Assembly (NCBI GenBank): GCA_020634795.1
Contig: JACKAZ010000005.1
Location: 124,001-188,000, forward strand
Direction of reading: 5' to 3'
Origin: Ardenticatenales bacterium
GTDB lineage: Bacteria > Chloroflexota > Anaerolineae > Ardenticatenales > Ardenticatenaceae
Length of the DNA: 64,000 nucleotides
Shown here: in pieces, positions 16,009-25,551 of the stretch
How the letters are laid out: each line of letters begins with the position of its first letter
Position numbering within the stretch: position 1 is the first letter of the stretch
Notes under the pieces: model-generated
What the model saw: the letters and a program-made list of their open reading frames with translations, nothing else
Database searches by the model: none
What the model was told of the DNA's origin: nothing
Position numbers and translations under genes: made by a program

Positions 16009-17219
16009 GCCGACTCATTCTGTTCGAGGACGAAGCGGTCAGCCGTTTTCTGCCGCTCACCTGGACGCGCCCCCTCTTTGCGCTGCGCTGTGGCATTTTC
16101 ACCCTACACGAAGCGGTGGAACGCGCCTACGGCACCGTGGCCGACGCGCTTTATGTGCGCCCCTTTCTTACCGATGTGGTGCGTGAGCGAAGTGGCCTGG
16201 CCGTGAACGCGCCACCAGCGGGCGAGGGGATGGCGCTGCTTCTCAACGGGCGTTTGTTGGCGAGCCAAAGGCTGCCCGAAACGATACCGATGTGGGGCGA
16301 ACCGTGCCTCTATCGGAACGGGGCAGGCGAGGTGCTGGGCGCGTGGTTGCCCATTTCGGCGCTCAGCCCGTCGTGGCCGCTCGCGTTTCCCAAACTGCCC
16401 GAGAAAGTGGTCGACTGGCCGATGCTGGCTTGGCCATGGGAGCTGTTTCAGCAGAATGGGGATCGGATCACGGCGCAGGCGGCGCACTTTCCGCGGGGCG
16501 AACATCCGGCACTGCGTGGCGTTCATCTGATCGACGTGGAGCAGATCTACATCGCGCCGTCGGCGACCGTGCAGCCCGGCGTGGTGCTGGATGCCAGCGC
16601 TGGCCCCATCGTGATCGACGAGGGGGCAACAGTGATGGCCAACGCCGTGGTTCAGGGGCCGAGCTACGTCGGGCCACACAGCCAGATCAAGGTCGGGGCC
16701 AAGATTTATCATGGGACCAGCATGGGGCAGCAATGCAAGGTCGGCGGCGAAGTCGAGGAGACGATCTTCCAGCGCTTTTCGAACAAGCAGCACGATGGCT
16801 TTCTGGGTCATGCCTTCGTGGGGGAATGGTGCAACTTTGGGGCCGACACCAACAATTCCGATCTGAAAAACAATTACAGCACGGTGAGTGTGTGGAGCGA
16901 GGGCGCGTGGCGCGACAGCGGCTCGATGTTCGTCGGGCTGATGATGGGGGATCATGCCAAGACGGGGATCAACAGTTCGCTCAACACCGGGACGGTGGTG
17001 GGGGTGAGCTGCAATCTCTTTGGGGCCGGACTGCCGCCCAAGTTCGTCCCCTCCTTCAGTTGGGGCAGCGCCGATGCACTAACGACCTACCAACTCGACA
17101 AGGCGCTGGAGACGGCGGAACGGGTCATGGCGCGGCGCAATGTCACGCTGAGCGTGGCGGAAGCCGATCTGCTGCGCCATATCTACCATGCCACGGCGGC
17201 GGAGCGGGGCGGCACGTGA
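16005..17219 (+). CDS. GlmU-like putative sugar nucleotidyltransferase
   Basis: The 404-residue protein begins with the NTP_transf_4-type signature LILFEDEAVSRFLPLTWTRP (family: F-D-D, then L-x-P-L-T-x-T-R-P). Its C-terminal half is a left-handed beta helix (hexapeptide repeats about 185-345), with conserved NFGADTNNSDLKNNY and GDHAKTGINSSLNTGT. Such proteins are annotated as UDP-GlcNAc diphosphorylase/acetyltransferase-like. It overlaps glmM by four bases, so it is the candidate for the last steps of UDP-GlcNAc synthesis. The classical GlmU L-x-x-G-x-G-T-R-M-x-S motif is absent, so the exact nucleotide and sugar are not proven. Confidence 0.82.
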   Translation: MSRLILFEDEAVSRFLPLTWTRPLFALRCGIFTLHEAVERAYGTVADALYVRPFLTDVVRERSGLAVNAPPAGEGMALLLNGRLLASQRLPETIPMWGEPCLYRNGAGEVLGAWLPISALSPSWPLAFPKLPEKVVDWPMLAWPWELFQQNGDRITAQAAHFPRGEHPALRGVHLIDVEQIYIAPSATVQPGVVLDASAGPIVIDEGATVMANAVVQGPSYVGPHSQIKVGAKIYHGTSMGQQCKVGGEVEETIFQRFSNKQHDGFLGHAFVGEWCNFGADTNNSDLKNNYSTVSVWSEGAWRDSGSMFVGLMMGDHAKTGINSSLNTGTVVGVSCNLFGAGLPPKFVPSFSWGSADALTTYQLDKALETAERVMARRNVTLSVAEADLLRHIYHATAAERGGT

Positions 17220-17617
17220 GGGCAATTTGGCAGCGTTGGTGGCCCGCGCTGCTGCTGATGGGGATCATTTTTACCGTGTCCAGCTTCAGCAGCTTCCCCG
17301 GCCCGCAAGAGCCGCTGCTGGATCGCCTTTTCAAGAAGGGGGCGCACTTCGTCGGCTACGGGCTGCTGGCGCTGAGCTATTTGCGCGGCTTACGGCAGAG
17401 CGGGCTGCGCCACGCCCGTCCGTTGGCCTTCATCATGGTGCTGCTCTACGCCATCAGCGACGAATGGCATCAAACCTTCGTGCCGGGCCGCGACGGCAAC
17501 GTGATCGACGTGGGGATCGACAGCGCGGGGGCCGCGCTGGCCCTGGGGTGGCAGCAGTGGTGGTCGCAGCGCTCCCACGCGGCCACGGCGCTGCTGCGCC
17601 AGGAGAGAGGACGATAG
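17216..17617 (+). CDS. VanZ-like membrane protein
   Basis: The 133-residue protein has about four membrane segments. It carries the VanZ-family pattern: an N-terminal helix ending FTVSSFSSFPG, the motif KGAHFVGYGLLALSYLRGL, then AISDEWHQTFVPGRDGNVIDVGIDSAGA, whose E-W-H-Q-x-F-x-P-G-R core is diagnostic. The GTG start at 17216 overlaps the preceding stop by four bases. VanZ-type proteins affect glycopeptide susceptibility or envelope lipids; the role here is unknown but the setting is amino-sugar synthesis. Confidence 0.87.
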   Translation: MRAIWQRWWPALLLMGIIFTVSSFSSFPGPQEPLLDRLFKKGAHFVGYGLLALSYLRGLRQSGLRHARPLAFIMVLLYAISDEWHQTFVPGRDGNVIDVGIDSAGAALALGWQQWWSQRSHAATALLRQERGR

Positions 17618-17754
17618 CGAAGGCCACTGTGGCGCCAATGACAAACGATGTGGCCAATTTCCTATTCTCGAACCCAACAAAGCTACGCCCCGAGCCAACA
17701 GCGACCGCGACGCCTTGATACCCGTCCCCACTTCACCCTATGCGCCATTCGCCA

Positions 17755-18516
17755 CTACTGGTACTCGTCAATCTCCGCCTCGTCCAAGTCGTCGTCGGGG
17801 GGAAGGGCGTTGGGGTTGGGCAAGATTTGGATCGGCTGCCAAAGATCGGGCTGCTCGACGCGCAGCCAGCCCAGCTTGAGCAGTTCCAGCATCGCCAAGA
17901 AGGTAGCGATGACCCCCTGACGTGTCGGCTCTTGGGCCATGAGCGCCTCGAAGGTGAGGGGCCGTCCGGTGCGGAGCAGCGTGGTGAGGTCACGGATGCG
18001 GTCGCGGACGGTGATGCGCAGCGGGCGTACCACGTCATCCACATCCTCTGGCTCGGCGGGCCTTTCGCGCAGCAGGCGGTAGAGCGCTTCCATCAGCGTC
18101 GTGGCCGAATTGCCGTTCGGGGTCAGCCGCCGTTCCATCTCGGGCGGCGGCGCGACACGGATATAGGAGCGTAACCCCTCGGCCTCGCGCTCGCCCAGCT
18201 CCGACGCGACCTGCTTGTATTGGCGATAGCGTGCCAGGGATTGAGCGAGGTCGTCGCCCAATTCCTCTTCTTCTTCCACGGGGTCGGCGGGGAGCAACAG
18301 GCTGCTTTTGATGAGGAGCAGCTTGGCCGCCACGACCAGAAACTCCGCGATCTCATCGGGCGCCTGTTCTGGCGCCAACTGGTCGATCTGCTGGATATAT
18401 TCCTCGGTGACCGACGCCAACGCGAGCTGGCTGATATCCAGCTCCCGTTTTTCGATCAGGCGGAGCAGCAGATCGAGCGGCCCGTTGAAGAGCGGAAGGG
18501 AGACGGTGAAGGCCAC
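17755..18516 (-). CDS. scpA: Segregation and condensation protein A (kleisin)
   Basis: ScpA bridges the SMC dimer and ScpB in the chromosome-condensing complex. The 253-residue sequence starts with the family block FNGPLDLLLRLIEKRELDIS, then DEIAEFLVVAAKLLLIKSSLLLP, and ends with a winged-helix-like kleisin tail (VIATFLAMLELLKLGWLRVE). The GTG start at 18516 is three bases after the tpiA stop. No scpB is seen in the window. Confidence 0.93.
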   Translation of the reverse strand: MAFTVSLPLFNGPLDLLLRLIEKRELDISQLALASVTEEYIQQIDQLAPEQAPDEIAEFLVVAAKLLLIKSSLLLPADPVEEEEELGDDLAQSLARYRQYKQVASELGEREAEGLRSYIRVAPPPEMERRLTPNGNSATTLMEALYRLLRERPAEPEDVDDVVRPLRITVRDRIRDLTTLLRTGRPLTFEALMAQEPTRQGVIATFLAMLELLKLGWLRVEQPDLWQPIQILPNPNALPPDDDLDEAEIDEYQ

Positions 18517-18519
18517 GGC

Positions 18520-19278
18520 CTACGCAAAGTTGATGATGCGGGCGAAACTTTCGGCATCCAGCGACGCACCACCGACCAACGCGCCATCGATATCTGGCTC
18601 GGCCATCAGTTCGTCCACGTTGTTTGGCTTCACCGAGCCGCCGTAGAGGATGCGCACGTCCTCCGCGACCGACTCGCCGTACTGCGCGGCGAGCCAGCCA
18701 CGAATCGCGGCATGCATCGCTTGGGCATCCTGCGGGCTGGCCGTTTCGCCCGTACCAATGGCCCAGACCGGCTCGTAGGCGATCACCACGTCGGCCATCT
18801 CGTTCGCACTCACCCCATCCAGCCCCGTCGCAAGCTGGTCGATCACCGTCGATTCAGCCGCGCCCGCTTTGCGCTGTTCCAGCTTCTCGCCGACCGCAAA
18901 AACGGGGATCAGTCCGCATTCCAGGGCCAGCTTCACCTTTTTGTTGATCAGCGCATCCTCCTCGCCGAAGACGTGGCGCCGTTCGGAGTGACCGAGGATC
19001 ACGAAGTCGCAACCCACATCGAGCAACATCAGGGGGGAAATCTCGCCGGTGAACGCCCCCTCGCGGGCGGCGGCCATATTCTGGCCGCCCAGCGCGATTC
19101 CCGTGCCATCCAGTTGTTCGGCGGCGACCAAAAGCGCTGTCGCCGGTGGACAGAGCAGGATTTCGCGCCCGTCGAACGAATCGTCATCCAGTTGATCGAG
19201 CAGGCCGTCGATCAGTTCGATCGCTTCATCGATCGTTTTGTGCATCTTCCAATTGGCCGCGATCAGGGGGGTTCGCAT
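18520..19278 (-). CDS. tpiA: Triosephosphate isomerase
   Basis: TpiA interconverts dihydroxyacetone phosphate and glyceraldehyde-3-phosphate. The 252-residue protein has ANWKMHKT (Asn 9, Lys 11), the catalytic His 97 in ILGHSERR, the base Glu 169 in AYEPVWAIGTG and the phosphate loop YGGSVKPNN. ATG 19278 has AAGGAG upstream; a longer frame to 19347 lacks a site. It is co-transcribed with scpA. Confidence 0.97.
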   Translation of the reverse strand: MRTPLIAANWKMHKTIDEAIELIDGLLDQLDDDSFDGREILLCPPATALLVAAEQLDGTGIALGGQNMAAAREGAFTGEISPLMLLDVGCDFVILGHSERRHVFGEEDALINKKVKLALECGLIPVFAVGEKLEQRKAGAAESTVIDQLATGLDGVSANEMADVVIAYEPVWAIGTGETASPQDAQAMHAAIRGWLAAQYGESVAEDVRILYGGSVKPNNVDELMAEPDIDGALVGGASLDAESFARIINFA

Positions 19279-19408
19279 CGGCGCTTCTCCTTTTTCCATC
19301 GATTGGGTGGGTAGTGGCTTGATTAGAGGAATGAGTTCGCTGTTCAAGGGTGAGGTCTAAAGGTGTCAAGGGCAGTGGAAATCCTCAGCATGACCGTCTC
19401 GCTTTGCG

Positions 19409-21871
19409 TCAGCCGCTCTGCGTTACCGCCTGCGTCTCCAGCACGTCGTCCTTTGCAAAGCGTTGCTCGCATTGCAGACATTGGTATTGCGCTTTGTTGG
19501 CATCGACGAGCAGGCCGCCACAGTCGGGGCAGGGCGTGTTGACGGGCCGCTTCCACGACGAGAAGTCGCAATCGGGATAGTTGGAGCAGCCGTAGAAAAT
19601 GCGGCCCCGCTTGGTTCGCTTTTCCGCCAGCTCGCCCGTTTCGCAATCCGGGCAATCGACCCCGATCAGTTCAAGATAGGGGATCGTGTTGCGGCATTCC
19701 GGGAAGCCCGGACAGGCGATGAATTTTCCGTAGCGCCCCCACTTCACCACCATGTCGCGGCCACATTTGTCGCAGACGATGCCGGCGGGTTCGTCCTCCA
19801 GCTCCACCTCTTCCATCTCTTCCTGCGCATGGAGCAGGCGGCGGTTGAAGGGCGCGTAGAATTCGTGCAAGACCGAGGGCCACTCTCTTTCGCCGTCGGC
19901 GATGTCGTCCAGCTCATCTTCCATGAGCGCGGTGAAGCCCACATCCAGTACATCGGGGAAGAAGTCGACCAGTAGGGTGGTGACGATGTCGCCCAACTCG
20001 GTCGGCACCAAGCGGCGACCGTCCCGTTCGACGTAGCCGCGGGTGTAGAGCGTGTTGACGGTGGGGGCGTAGGTCGAAGGGCGACCAATGCCGTTTTCTT
20101 CGAGCGCACGAACGAGCGTCGCCTCGCTGTAGCGGGGCGGTGGCTGCGTGAAATGCTGATGGCCGCCGATATCGAGCAGGTCGAGCAGCTCGCCCGTTTC
20201 CAAGTCGACGAGCAGCGCTTCTTCGGCGGTGGAATCGTCGTCCTCGTCGCGGCTCTCTTCGTAGAGCGCGAGGAAGCCCGCAAAGCGGATCACCGAGCCG
20301 GTGGCGCGGAGCAGATAGGCCGAGTCGGCGCTGAGCCGGTCAACCAGGGCCGCATCGACGGTCGTGGCCCTCGCGCCGATTTGCCCCGTGGTGTCCGCCA
20401 CGATATCGACCGCGGTTCGGTCGATCTGGGCGGGGGCCATCTGGCTGGCCACGAAGCGCTGCCAGATCAATTCGTAGAGGTTGAACTGGCGCGCGTCGAG
20501 AAAGCGTTTGACGCTTTCGGGCGTGCGCGCCACGCTGGTGGGGCGAATCGCCTCGTGCGCCTCTTGCGCCTTCTTGTTGCGGCTCTGATAGCTTGGAACT
20601 TCTTCGGGTACGTACTCGGCCCCATAGCTGTCGCTGATATAACGGCGCGCCTCGTTCGCCGCCTCCGCCGAGACGTTGACCGAGTCGGTCCGCATATAGG
20701 TGATAAGCCCCACGCTTTCGCCATCAACCAGTGGCACACCCTCGTAGAGCGACTGCGCGAGGGACATGGTCCGGTTGGCCCCAAAGCCGAGCCGTCGGCT
20801 CGCCTCCTGTTGTAAGGTGGACGTGGTGAAGGGGGCGCTGGGGTTGCGACGACGTTCGGTGCGGCGCACGTCGCTGACGAGATAGCGTGCTTGGCGCAGT
20901 TGGGCGAGGTGGGCTTCCGTGCTTTCTTCATCGTTCAGCGACGGACTTTCGCCGTGGATGCGATGCAACCGCGCGGCAATGGCGGGGCGCGGTTCGTCGC
21001 CCCGCGATGTGGCTTCGGCGTATTCGGCGCTGATCGTCCAATATTCGTCCGGCACGAAATCGCGTACTTCCCGTTCCCGTTCCACGATCATCCGTAAGGC
21101 CACCGATTGGACGCGACCCGCACTCAGTCGGCCACGGACCTTCTTCCAGAGCAGCGGTGACAGTTGGAAGCCGACCAGCCGATCCAAAATGCGGCGTGCT
21201 TGCTGCGCGTCGACCAGATTCATGTCCAAGTCACGGGGATGGGCGAAAGCGTCGGCCACCGCGCTGGGCGTGATCTCGTGGAAGACGACGCGGCGGACGC
21301 GATCCGGCGGGATCTCCGCCGCTTCCAGCAGATGCCAAGCGATCGCTTCCCCCTCGCGGTCGGGGTCGGTCGCCAGCCAGATCTCCTTGGCACGGCCTGC
21401 CGCTTTGGCCAGCTCCTTGACCGTTTCCCGCTTCTCGTTCGGCACGCGGTAGGTCGGTTCGAAGTTGTCTTCGACCTCAACACTGAGGCGGGATTTCAGC
21501 AGATCACGCACGTGGCCAAGACTGGCCCGCACCTCGTACCCGCTACCCAAAAACTTGCCGATGGTACGCGCCTTGGCGGGCGATTCCACGATGACCAAGT
21601 TACCCCGCCGGGCGCGGGATGCCTTCTTCTTCTTTTTCTCTTTGGCGGACGCTTTCTTCTCAGATTTCTTCTTTTTGGGACGTGGCTTCGGCTCCGGTGG
21701 GGTCATCCCGTCGTGGAGCGCGGTTGCCCCAAAGCGGAACATCTTGGTGCCACATTCGGGGCATGTGCCGCGCACGGCCGGTCGTGCGTTGTCGGTGAAA
21801 ATCGCTTCGGGGTTCGACATCTCACGCTGCGTCTTGCATTTCACGCAGTAGCCTTGAATTGTCTCACTCAC
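19409..21871 (-). CDS. topA: DNA topoisomerase I with N-terminal zinc ribbon
   Basis: TopA relaxes negative supercoils by a 5'-phosphotyrosyl cleavage. The 820-residue protein starts with a small zinc ribbon (GYCVKCKTQREM, then GTCPECGTKMF), a Lys-rich linker (about 60-100), then the Toprim domain (LVIVESPAKARTIGKFLG; DPDREGEAIAWHL) and the active-site GLITYMRTDS with the catalytic Tyr. Three C-terminal zinc ribbons with C-x2-C pairs follow. The GTG at 21871 is chosen because it immediately precedes the ribbon; no clear Shine-Dalgarno is seen, and upstream frames are not conserved-looking. A 14-base palindrome (21909-21922) lies just upstream. Confidence 0.94.
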   Translation of the reverse strand: MSETIQGYCVKCKTQREMSNPEAIFTDNARPAVRGTCPECGTKMFRFGATALHDGMTPPEPKPRPKKKKSEKKASAKEKKKKKASRARRGNLVIVESPAKARTIGKFLGSGYEVRASLGHVRDLLKSRLSVEVEDNFEPTYRVPNEKRETVKELAKAAGRAKEIWLATDPDREGEAIAWHLLEAAEIPPDRVRRVVFHEITPSAVADAFAHPRDLDMNLVDAQQARRILDRLVGFQLSPLLWKKVRGRLSAGRVQSVALRMIVEREREVRDFVPDEYWTISAEYAEATSRGDEPRPAIAARLHRIHGESPSLNDEESTEAHLAQLRQARYLVSDVRRTERRRNPSAPFTTSTLQQEASRRLGFGANRTMSLAQSLYEGVPLVDGESVGLITYMRTDSVNVSAEAANEARRYISDSYGAEYVPEEVPSYQSRNKKAQEAHEAIRPTSVARTPESVKRFLDARQFNLYELIWQRFVASQMAPAQIDRTAVDIVADTTGQIGARATTVDAALVDRLSADSAYLLRATGSVIRFAGFLALYEESRDEDDDSTAEEALLVDLETGELLDLLDIGGHQHFTQPPPRYSEATLVRALEENGIGRPSTYAPTVNTLYTRGYVERDGRRLVPTELGDIVTTLLVDFFPDVLDVGFTALMEDELDDIADGEREWPSVLHEFYAPFNRRLLHAQEEMEEVELEDEPAGIVCDKCGRDMVVKWGRYGKFIACPGFPECRNTIPYLELIGVDCPDCETGELAEKRTKRGRIFYGCSNYPDCDFSSWKRPVNTPCPDCGGLLVDANKAQYQCLQCEQRFAKDDVLETQAVTQSG

Positions 21872-21908
21872 AGGGTTGCTCGCTTCGTTCTTTTCTGTAG
21901 ATTTCTTA

Positions 21909-21922
21909 CGGGATGCATCCCG
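21909..21922. repeat. 14-bp perfect palindrome upstream of topA
   Basis: CGGGATGCATCCCG is self-complementary and lies 38 bases before the proposed topA start. It could be a protein-binding site or chance; no partner is known. Confidence 0.45.
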
Positions 21923-22076
21923 ATTGGTTCGTAGTTTGGTTAGGATGAGCGCGTGGAAAATGGCGAATGGCGAATGGGCTGTAATAGAGAATCTCGGGCG
22001 GCAAAGGATGAGCACGGCGAACGACCCAAGCTCTGCGATGCGCTACGCAGGGTAGACCGTCTCCCAGAGGCGATGC

Positions 22077-22793
22077 CTAGTTCGTGCTCGGCATCGCCAA
22101 GATATACTCAATCTCCCGCTGGCGCTCATCCCGCTCCAGATTTTGAATCACATCCGTCAGGATGCCCCCCTCGCCGCTGATATCGATCTGGATGCCCCAC
22201 GGCAGGTTGGAGGCACGCAGCAGCGTATAGAAGTGGGTGAACGGGTCAAGCTCTTCACCTTGCTCACGGTCGAGCGCCAGCCACGCGACTTCTTGGTCGA
22301 CATCATCCCAGAAAGAGATGAGGATTTGACCGTTGATCACCAACTCAATCGGCACCATCGCCGCCAAAAAGCCGTGCTGCTTGATCAGCGCTCGCCCATG
22401 CTGTTCCGCTATCCACCCCTCGGCTTCGACCAACGTCACCAGCGCACGCTGCAACGAGGCGCGATTGAGCGTCCCGCTCGCACGGACGATCTCGCAGCCA
22501 TCGTAGATCAGCTCCAGCAGCGTTTCGATCTGATCGTCGAATTGAGGCGTGTGGTTGAGTCGATCAGCCTCGATGAGGGCCAAGTTGGAAGCGACCTCCA
22601 TTCCGGGATCGGCGTGGGTGCTGTACCAACGTAGGACGCGGATCGACTCGTCGCTGGCCATGTTGGTCAAGATCGACAGGGCTTGCAGCTTTTCGCGTTC
22701 GCTGCGGTGGCGGTCGGCGAGGAGCGACTGGATCATCTCCACCGTCAGCGTCCCCTCTGACTCATCCGAAAATTGTTCGTTCCATTCTTCCAT
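22077..22793 (-). CDS. Hypothetical protein, 238 residues
   Basis: I do not recognise this family. The product is acidic, soluble and mostly helical at first (about 1-90, with HEAT/armadillo-like spacing such as EKLQALSILTNMASDES). A mixed alpha/beta half follows, containing DDVDQEVAWLALDREQGEE. There is no signal peptide or membrane segment. A long open frame with normal codon use and the MEEW start support a real gene. It lies between manC and topA on the same strand. Confidence 0.7.
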   Translation of the reverse strand: MEEWNEQFSDESEGTLTVEMIQSLLADRHRSEREKLQALSILTNMASDESIRVLRWYSTHADPGMEVASNLALIEADRLNHTPQFDDQIETLLELIYDGCEIVRASGTLNRASLQRALVTLVEAEGWIAEQHGRALIKQHGFLAAMVPIELVINGQILISFWDDVDQEVAWLALDREQGEELDPFTHFYTLLRASNLPWGIQIDISGEGGILTDVIQNLERDERQREIEYILAMPSTN

Positions 22794-23011
22794 GAGCGTT
22801 GTCTCGTTTCAATCCGCCGATCGACAGAGGACGCGCCGTCCTCTCCAACCCAGCAATCTTAGCTGAGGGTGCAAGGCGCAAGGGATTAAGATGCAAATTA
22901 TGACCGTAGAGATGGAGTGATTTGTGCCTTGCCCCTTCCCCGATACGCCGCTCTGTCGAACCTGTTGAGACAGGCAGTCGTCGCTTTGATCGAGCTTCGC
23001 CTTCCTGCCTT

Positions 23012-24106
23012 TCATAATAACGATTCGCGCCCGCTCTGTTTGAGCTGGGAAACGAGTTCCTTAACCTGCTGCGCTTGATCGCGTGCGATCACCAGCAAGG
23101 CGTCCTTCGTATCGACGATCACCAAGTCTTCGACCCCGACGATCGCGATGAGCTTGTCATCGCTGTGGACGAAGACGTTCTTCGCATTGAGCAGCAGGGC
23201 GTCGCCCGGGCCATGGGCACTGTTCCCTGCTTCATCGCTGGGCAGCAGCGCCGCCAGCGCATCCCACGCGCCCACATCGTTCCAGCCGACGTTGATCGGC
23301 ACGGTGGCGACGCGCGTCGCCTTTTCCATGATCCCACGGTCGATCGTCGTATCATGCGGCAGCGCCTGCCACAATCGCTGCAATTGGTCGCTGGCATCCG
23401 CATGGCCGATGTGGCGACCGATCTCGTCCAACGTCCGTTGAATGTCGGGTAGATAGCGGAGAAATTCTTGGCGAATCACATCGGCCCGCCAACAAAAGAT
23501 GCCGCTGTTCCACAAAAAGCGACCGGAATCGACGAATTGCTGCGCGGTTTCCGCGTCCGGCTTCTCGCGGAAGCGTAGCACATGGAAGGCCGCCTCTCCG
23601 AACGGGCCGCCCAGTCCGTCGCCCAGCTCCACATACCCATAGCCCGTTTCGGGGCGGGTGGGACGAACGCCCAGGTTGACCAGCCACCCTTCTTGCGCCA
23701 CGGCGGCAGCGGTCAGCATCGCTTCGCGGAAGCCCGACTCGTCTTCGATATAGTGATCGGCATGAAGGGCAAACATCACACCTTGTGGATCGCGGGCCGC
23801 GACGTGTTGGGCGCCCAAGCCGATGGCGGGCGCGGTGCCGCGCGGCTCGGGTTCGCCCACGATCTGGTCAGCCGGCACTTCGGGCAGTTGATCCTGCGCC
23901 AGCGCCACATATTCCTGATTGGTCATGATCCAGATGCGATCTGGGGGAATCAGATCACGGATACGGTCAACCGTCTGCTGCAACATCGAGCTGTCGCCCG
24001 TCAGTGGCAGCATCTGCTTGGGGTTATTCTGTCGACTACGCGGCCACAAACGGGAGCCAACGCCGCCCGCCAAAATCAGCGCGTATAGATTGGAAGGTCT
24101 GCTCAT
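23012..24106 (-). CDS. manC: Mannose-1-phosphate guanylyltransferase
   Basis: ManC makes GDP-mannose from mannose-1-phosphate and GTP. The 364-residue protein is the short form without the fused isomerase. It carries the nucleotidyltransferase signature LILAGGVGSRLWPRSR with NPKQMLPL, the mid-protein ENRG-like GYGYVELGD and the C-terminal beta segment VEDLVIVDTKDALLVI typical of GMP family proteins. ATG 24106 starts the conserved fold; the Shine-Dalgarno is weak. Its product would feed the mannosyltransferases at 54.4 kb and elsewhere. Confidence 0.93.
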   Translation of the reverse strand: MSRPSNLYALILAGGVGSRLWPRSRQNNPKQMLPLTGDSSMLQQTVDRIRDLIPPDRIWIMTNQEYVALAQDQLPEVPADQIVGEPEPRGTAPAIGLGAQHVAARDPQGVMFALHADHYIEDESGFREAMLTAAAVAQEGWLVNLGVRPTRPETGYGYVELGDGLGGPFGEAAFHVLRFREKPDAETAQQFVDSGRFLWNSGIFCWRADVIRQEFLRYLPDIQRTLDEIGRHIGHADASDQLQRLWQALPHDTTIDRGIMEKATRVATVPINVGWNDVGAWDALAALLPSDEAGNSAHGPGDALLLNAKNVFVHSDDKLIAIVGVEDLVIVDTKDALLVIARDQAQQVKELVSQLKQSGRESLL

Positions 24107-24462
24107 GGTGGGGTGTTTTTGTTGCGTGTTGGGTGTTCGGCATCTCAATGTCGAGGGAGCGCCATGTTTAGGTTGAAGGTGAAAGGTGCAAGGATGGCAT
24201 CGTGAAGCAGGGAGCATGCGGCGCAACTATTTCTCGTTTCAACCGCTTGCTTGCCCTGACTGCCCTGAGCGGCGCCGTTCGCGCTGCGTCCCGAAGGCGT
24301 AGGGAGCGAAGCCAAACGCTCGTCGCACCGCTTAGCCGAACGGTGACAAGTATAAATCGCGGGCAGTGGCACCCTTTCCGATGCGAATCACGAATGGCGG
24401 CAACGGAAGCGCCGTGAAACGTTGCCCGCCATCTCTTCATTCACTACTTTCCCGCCTCAAGC
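24107..24462. other. Intergenic 356 bases
   Basis: Region between dprA and manC. It contains degenerate copies of the heptamer family (GGTGCAAGG near 24186) and a GC-rich stretch, but I see no gene, tRNA, riboswitch or clear promoter. Confidence 0.6.
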
Positions 24463-25551
24463 TCAAAGCCGCACATACATCATGCTGCCGCTCTGGCTGA
24501 CGAGTCCCTTGAGTTCGAGCAAGGACAGCGTGCTGCTGACCGTGGCCGTCGGAAGCCCGCAGTCGCGGCCCACCTCGTCGATGTGGCGCGGCTCGCCGCT
24601 CAACATGCCGAGCACCAGACTCTCGGTGGCACTGGTCTTCACCAGCTCGCGCACCGCTTGTTTGGGTTCGGCCATCTGAATATCGAGCGCGTCAAGAAGA
24701 TCTTGGGCCGACAGCAGCGGGATCGCCCCTTGCTGGATCAGCCGATTGGTCCCCTTGCTGCTCGCATTGCTGATATTCCCCGGCACGGCAAAGACATCCC
24801 GCCCTTGCTCTACAGCGTTACGCGCTGTTATGAGCGCACCGCTCTTTTCACCGGCCTCCACCACGAGGGTCGCCAGCGCCAAGCCGCTGATAATGCGGTT
24901 GCGCGGCGGAAAATTCGCGGCTTCGGGCGCGGTGCCGAGCGGATAATCGCTGATCAGTAGCCCCCGCTTCTCGTCCACGATCCGTTCCCCCAAGCGGCGG
25001 TTGCGCACGGGGAAGGCCGTCTCGACGCCATTCGCAAGCACCGCAATCGTGCGCCCGCCCGCCGCCATCGCCGCCTCGTGCGCAATGCGGTCGATGCCGA
25101 GTGCCAGGCCACTGACGATGGTCAGCCCCGCGTCCGCCAGTTCGTGCGCCACCATTTCGGTGACGCGCCGCCCGTAGTTGCTGACACGGCGTGTGCCCAC
25201 GATGGCGACCGCCCACTCATCTTGGGCCAGCCATTCGCCCCGCATATAGAGCACGAACGGGGCCGACGGAATGTCGCGCAACAGCCGGGGATAGGCCTCG
25301 TCGTTCAGCGTGACAGCGGTCACGCCATGGGCGGCCAGCGCCGCCATTTCGGCATCCAGATCGAGCTGTTGGCGCTGCTGTAGCAGATTGTTAAGCGCCC
25401 GCTGCTCCAAACCGAGCGCGGCCAACTCGTCGGCGGGGGCATGCCACGCACCGCGCAGATCGCCCCCGAAATGGCTAAAGAGCCGCTGGAAGCGAATCGG
25501 CCCAATGCCGGAAACGCGATTAAAGCCGATCCAATATTTCAAATCGTCCAT
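24463..25551 (-). CDS. dprA: DNA-processing protein DprA
   Basis: DprA binds incoming single-stranded DNA and loads RecA in natural transformation. The 362-residue protein has an N-terminal helix-hairpin-helix (GFNRVSGIGPIRFQRLF), the Rossmann core with GSR-type VGTRRVSNYG and SGLALGIDRIAHEAAM, then PRNRIISGLA, and a C-terminal winged helix (about 305-362). No other competence genes lie near it. Confidence 0.95.
   Translation of the reverse strand: MDDLKYWIGFNRVSGIGPIRFQRLFSHFGGDLRGAWHAPADELAALGLEQRALNNLLQQRQQLDLDAEMAALAAHGVTAVTLNDEAYPRLLRDIPSAPFVLYMRGEWLAQDEWAVAIVGTRRVSNYGRRVTEMVAHELADAGLTIVSGLALGIDRIAHEAAMAAGGRTIAVLANGVETAFPVRNRRLGERIVDEKRGLLISDYPLGTAPEAANFPPRNRIISGLALATLVVEAGEKSGALITARNAVEQGRDVFAVPGNISNASSKGTNRLIQQGAIPLLSAQDLLDALDIQMAEPKQAVRELVKTSATESLVLGMLSGEPRHIDEVGRDCGLPTATVSSTLSLLELKGLVSQSGSMMYVRL

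Noticed and set aside
18220..19314. 364-codon + strand frame opposite scpA and tpiA
   Set aside because: Spans two real genes on the other strand and their junction; low-complexity composition.
21872..22015. 48-residue N-terminal extension of topoisomerase I
   Set aside because: The extension has no family resemblance and covers AT-rich leader and GGCGAAT repeats; the zinc ribbon starts at the GTG at 21871.
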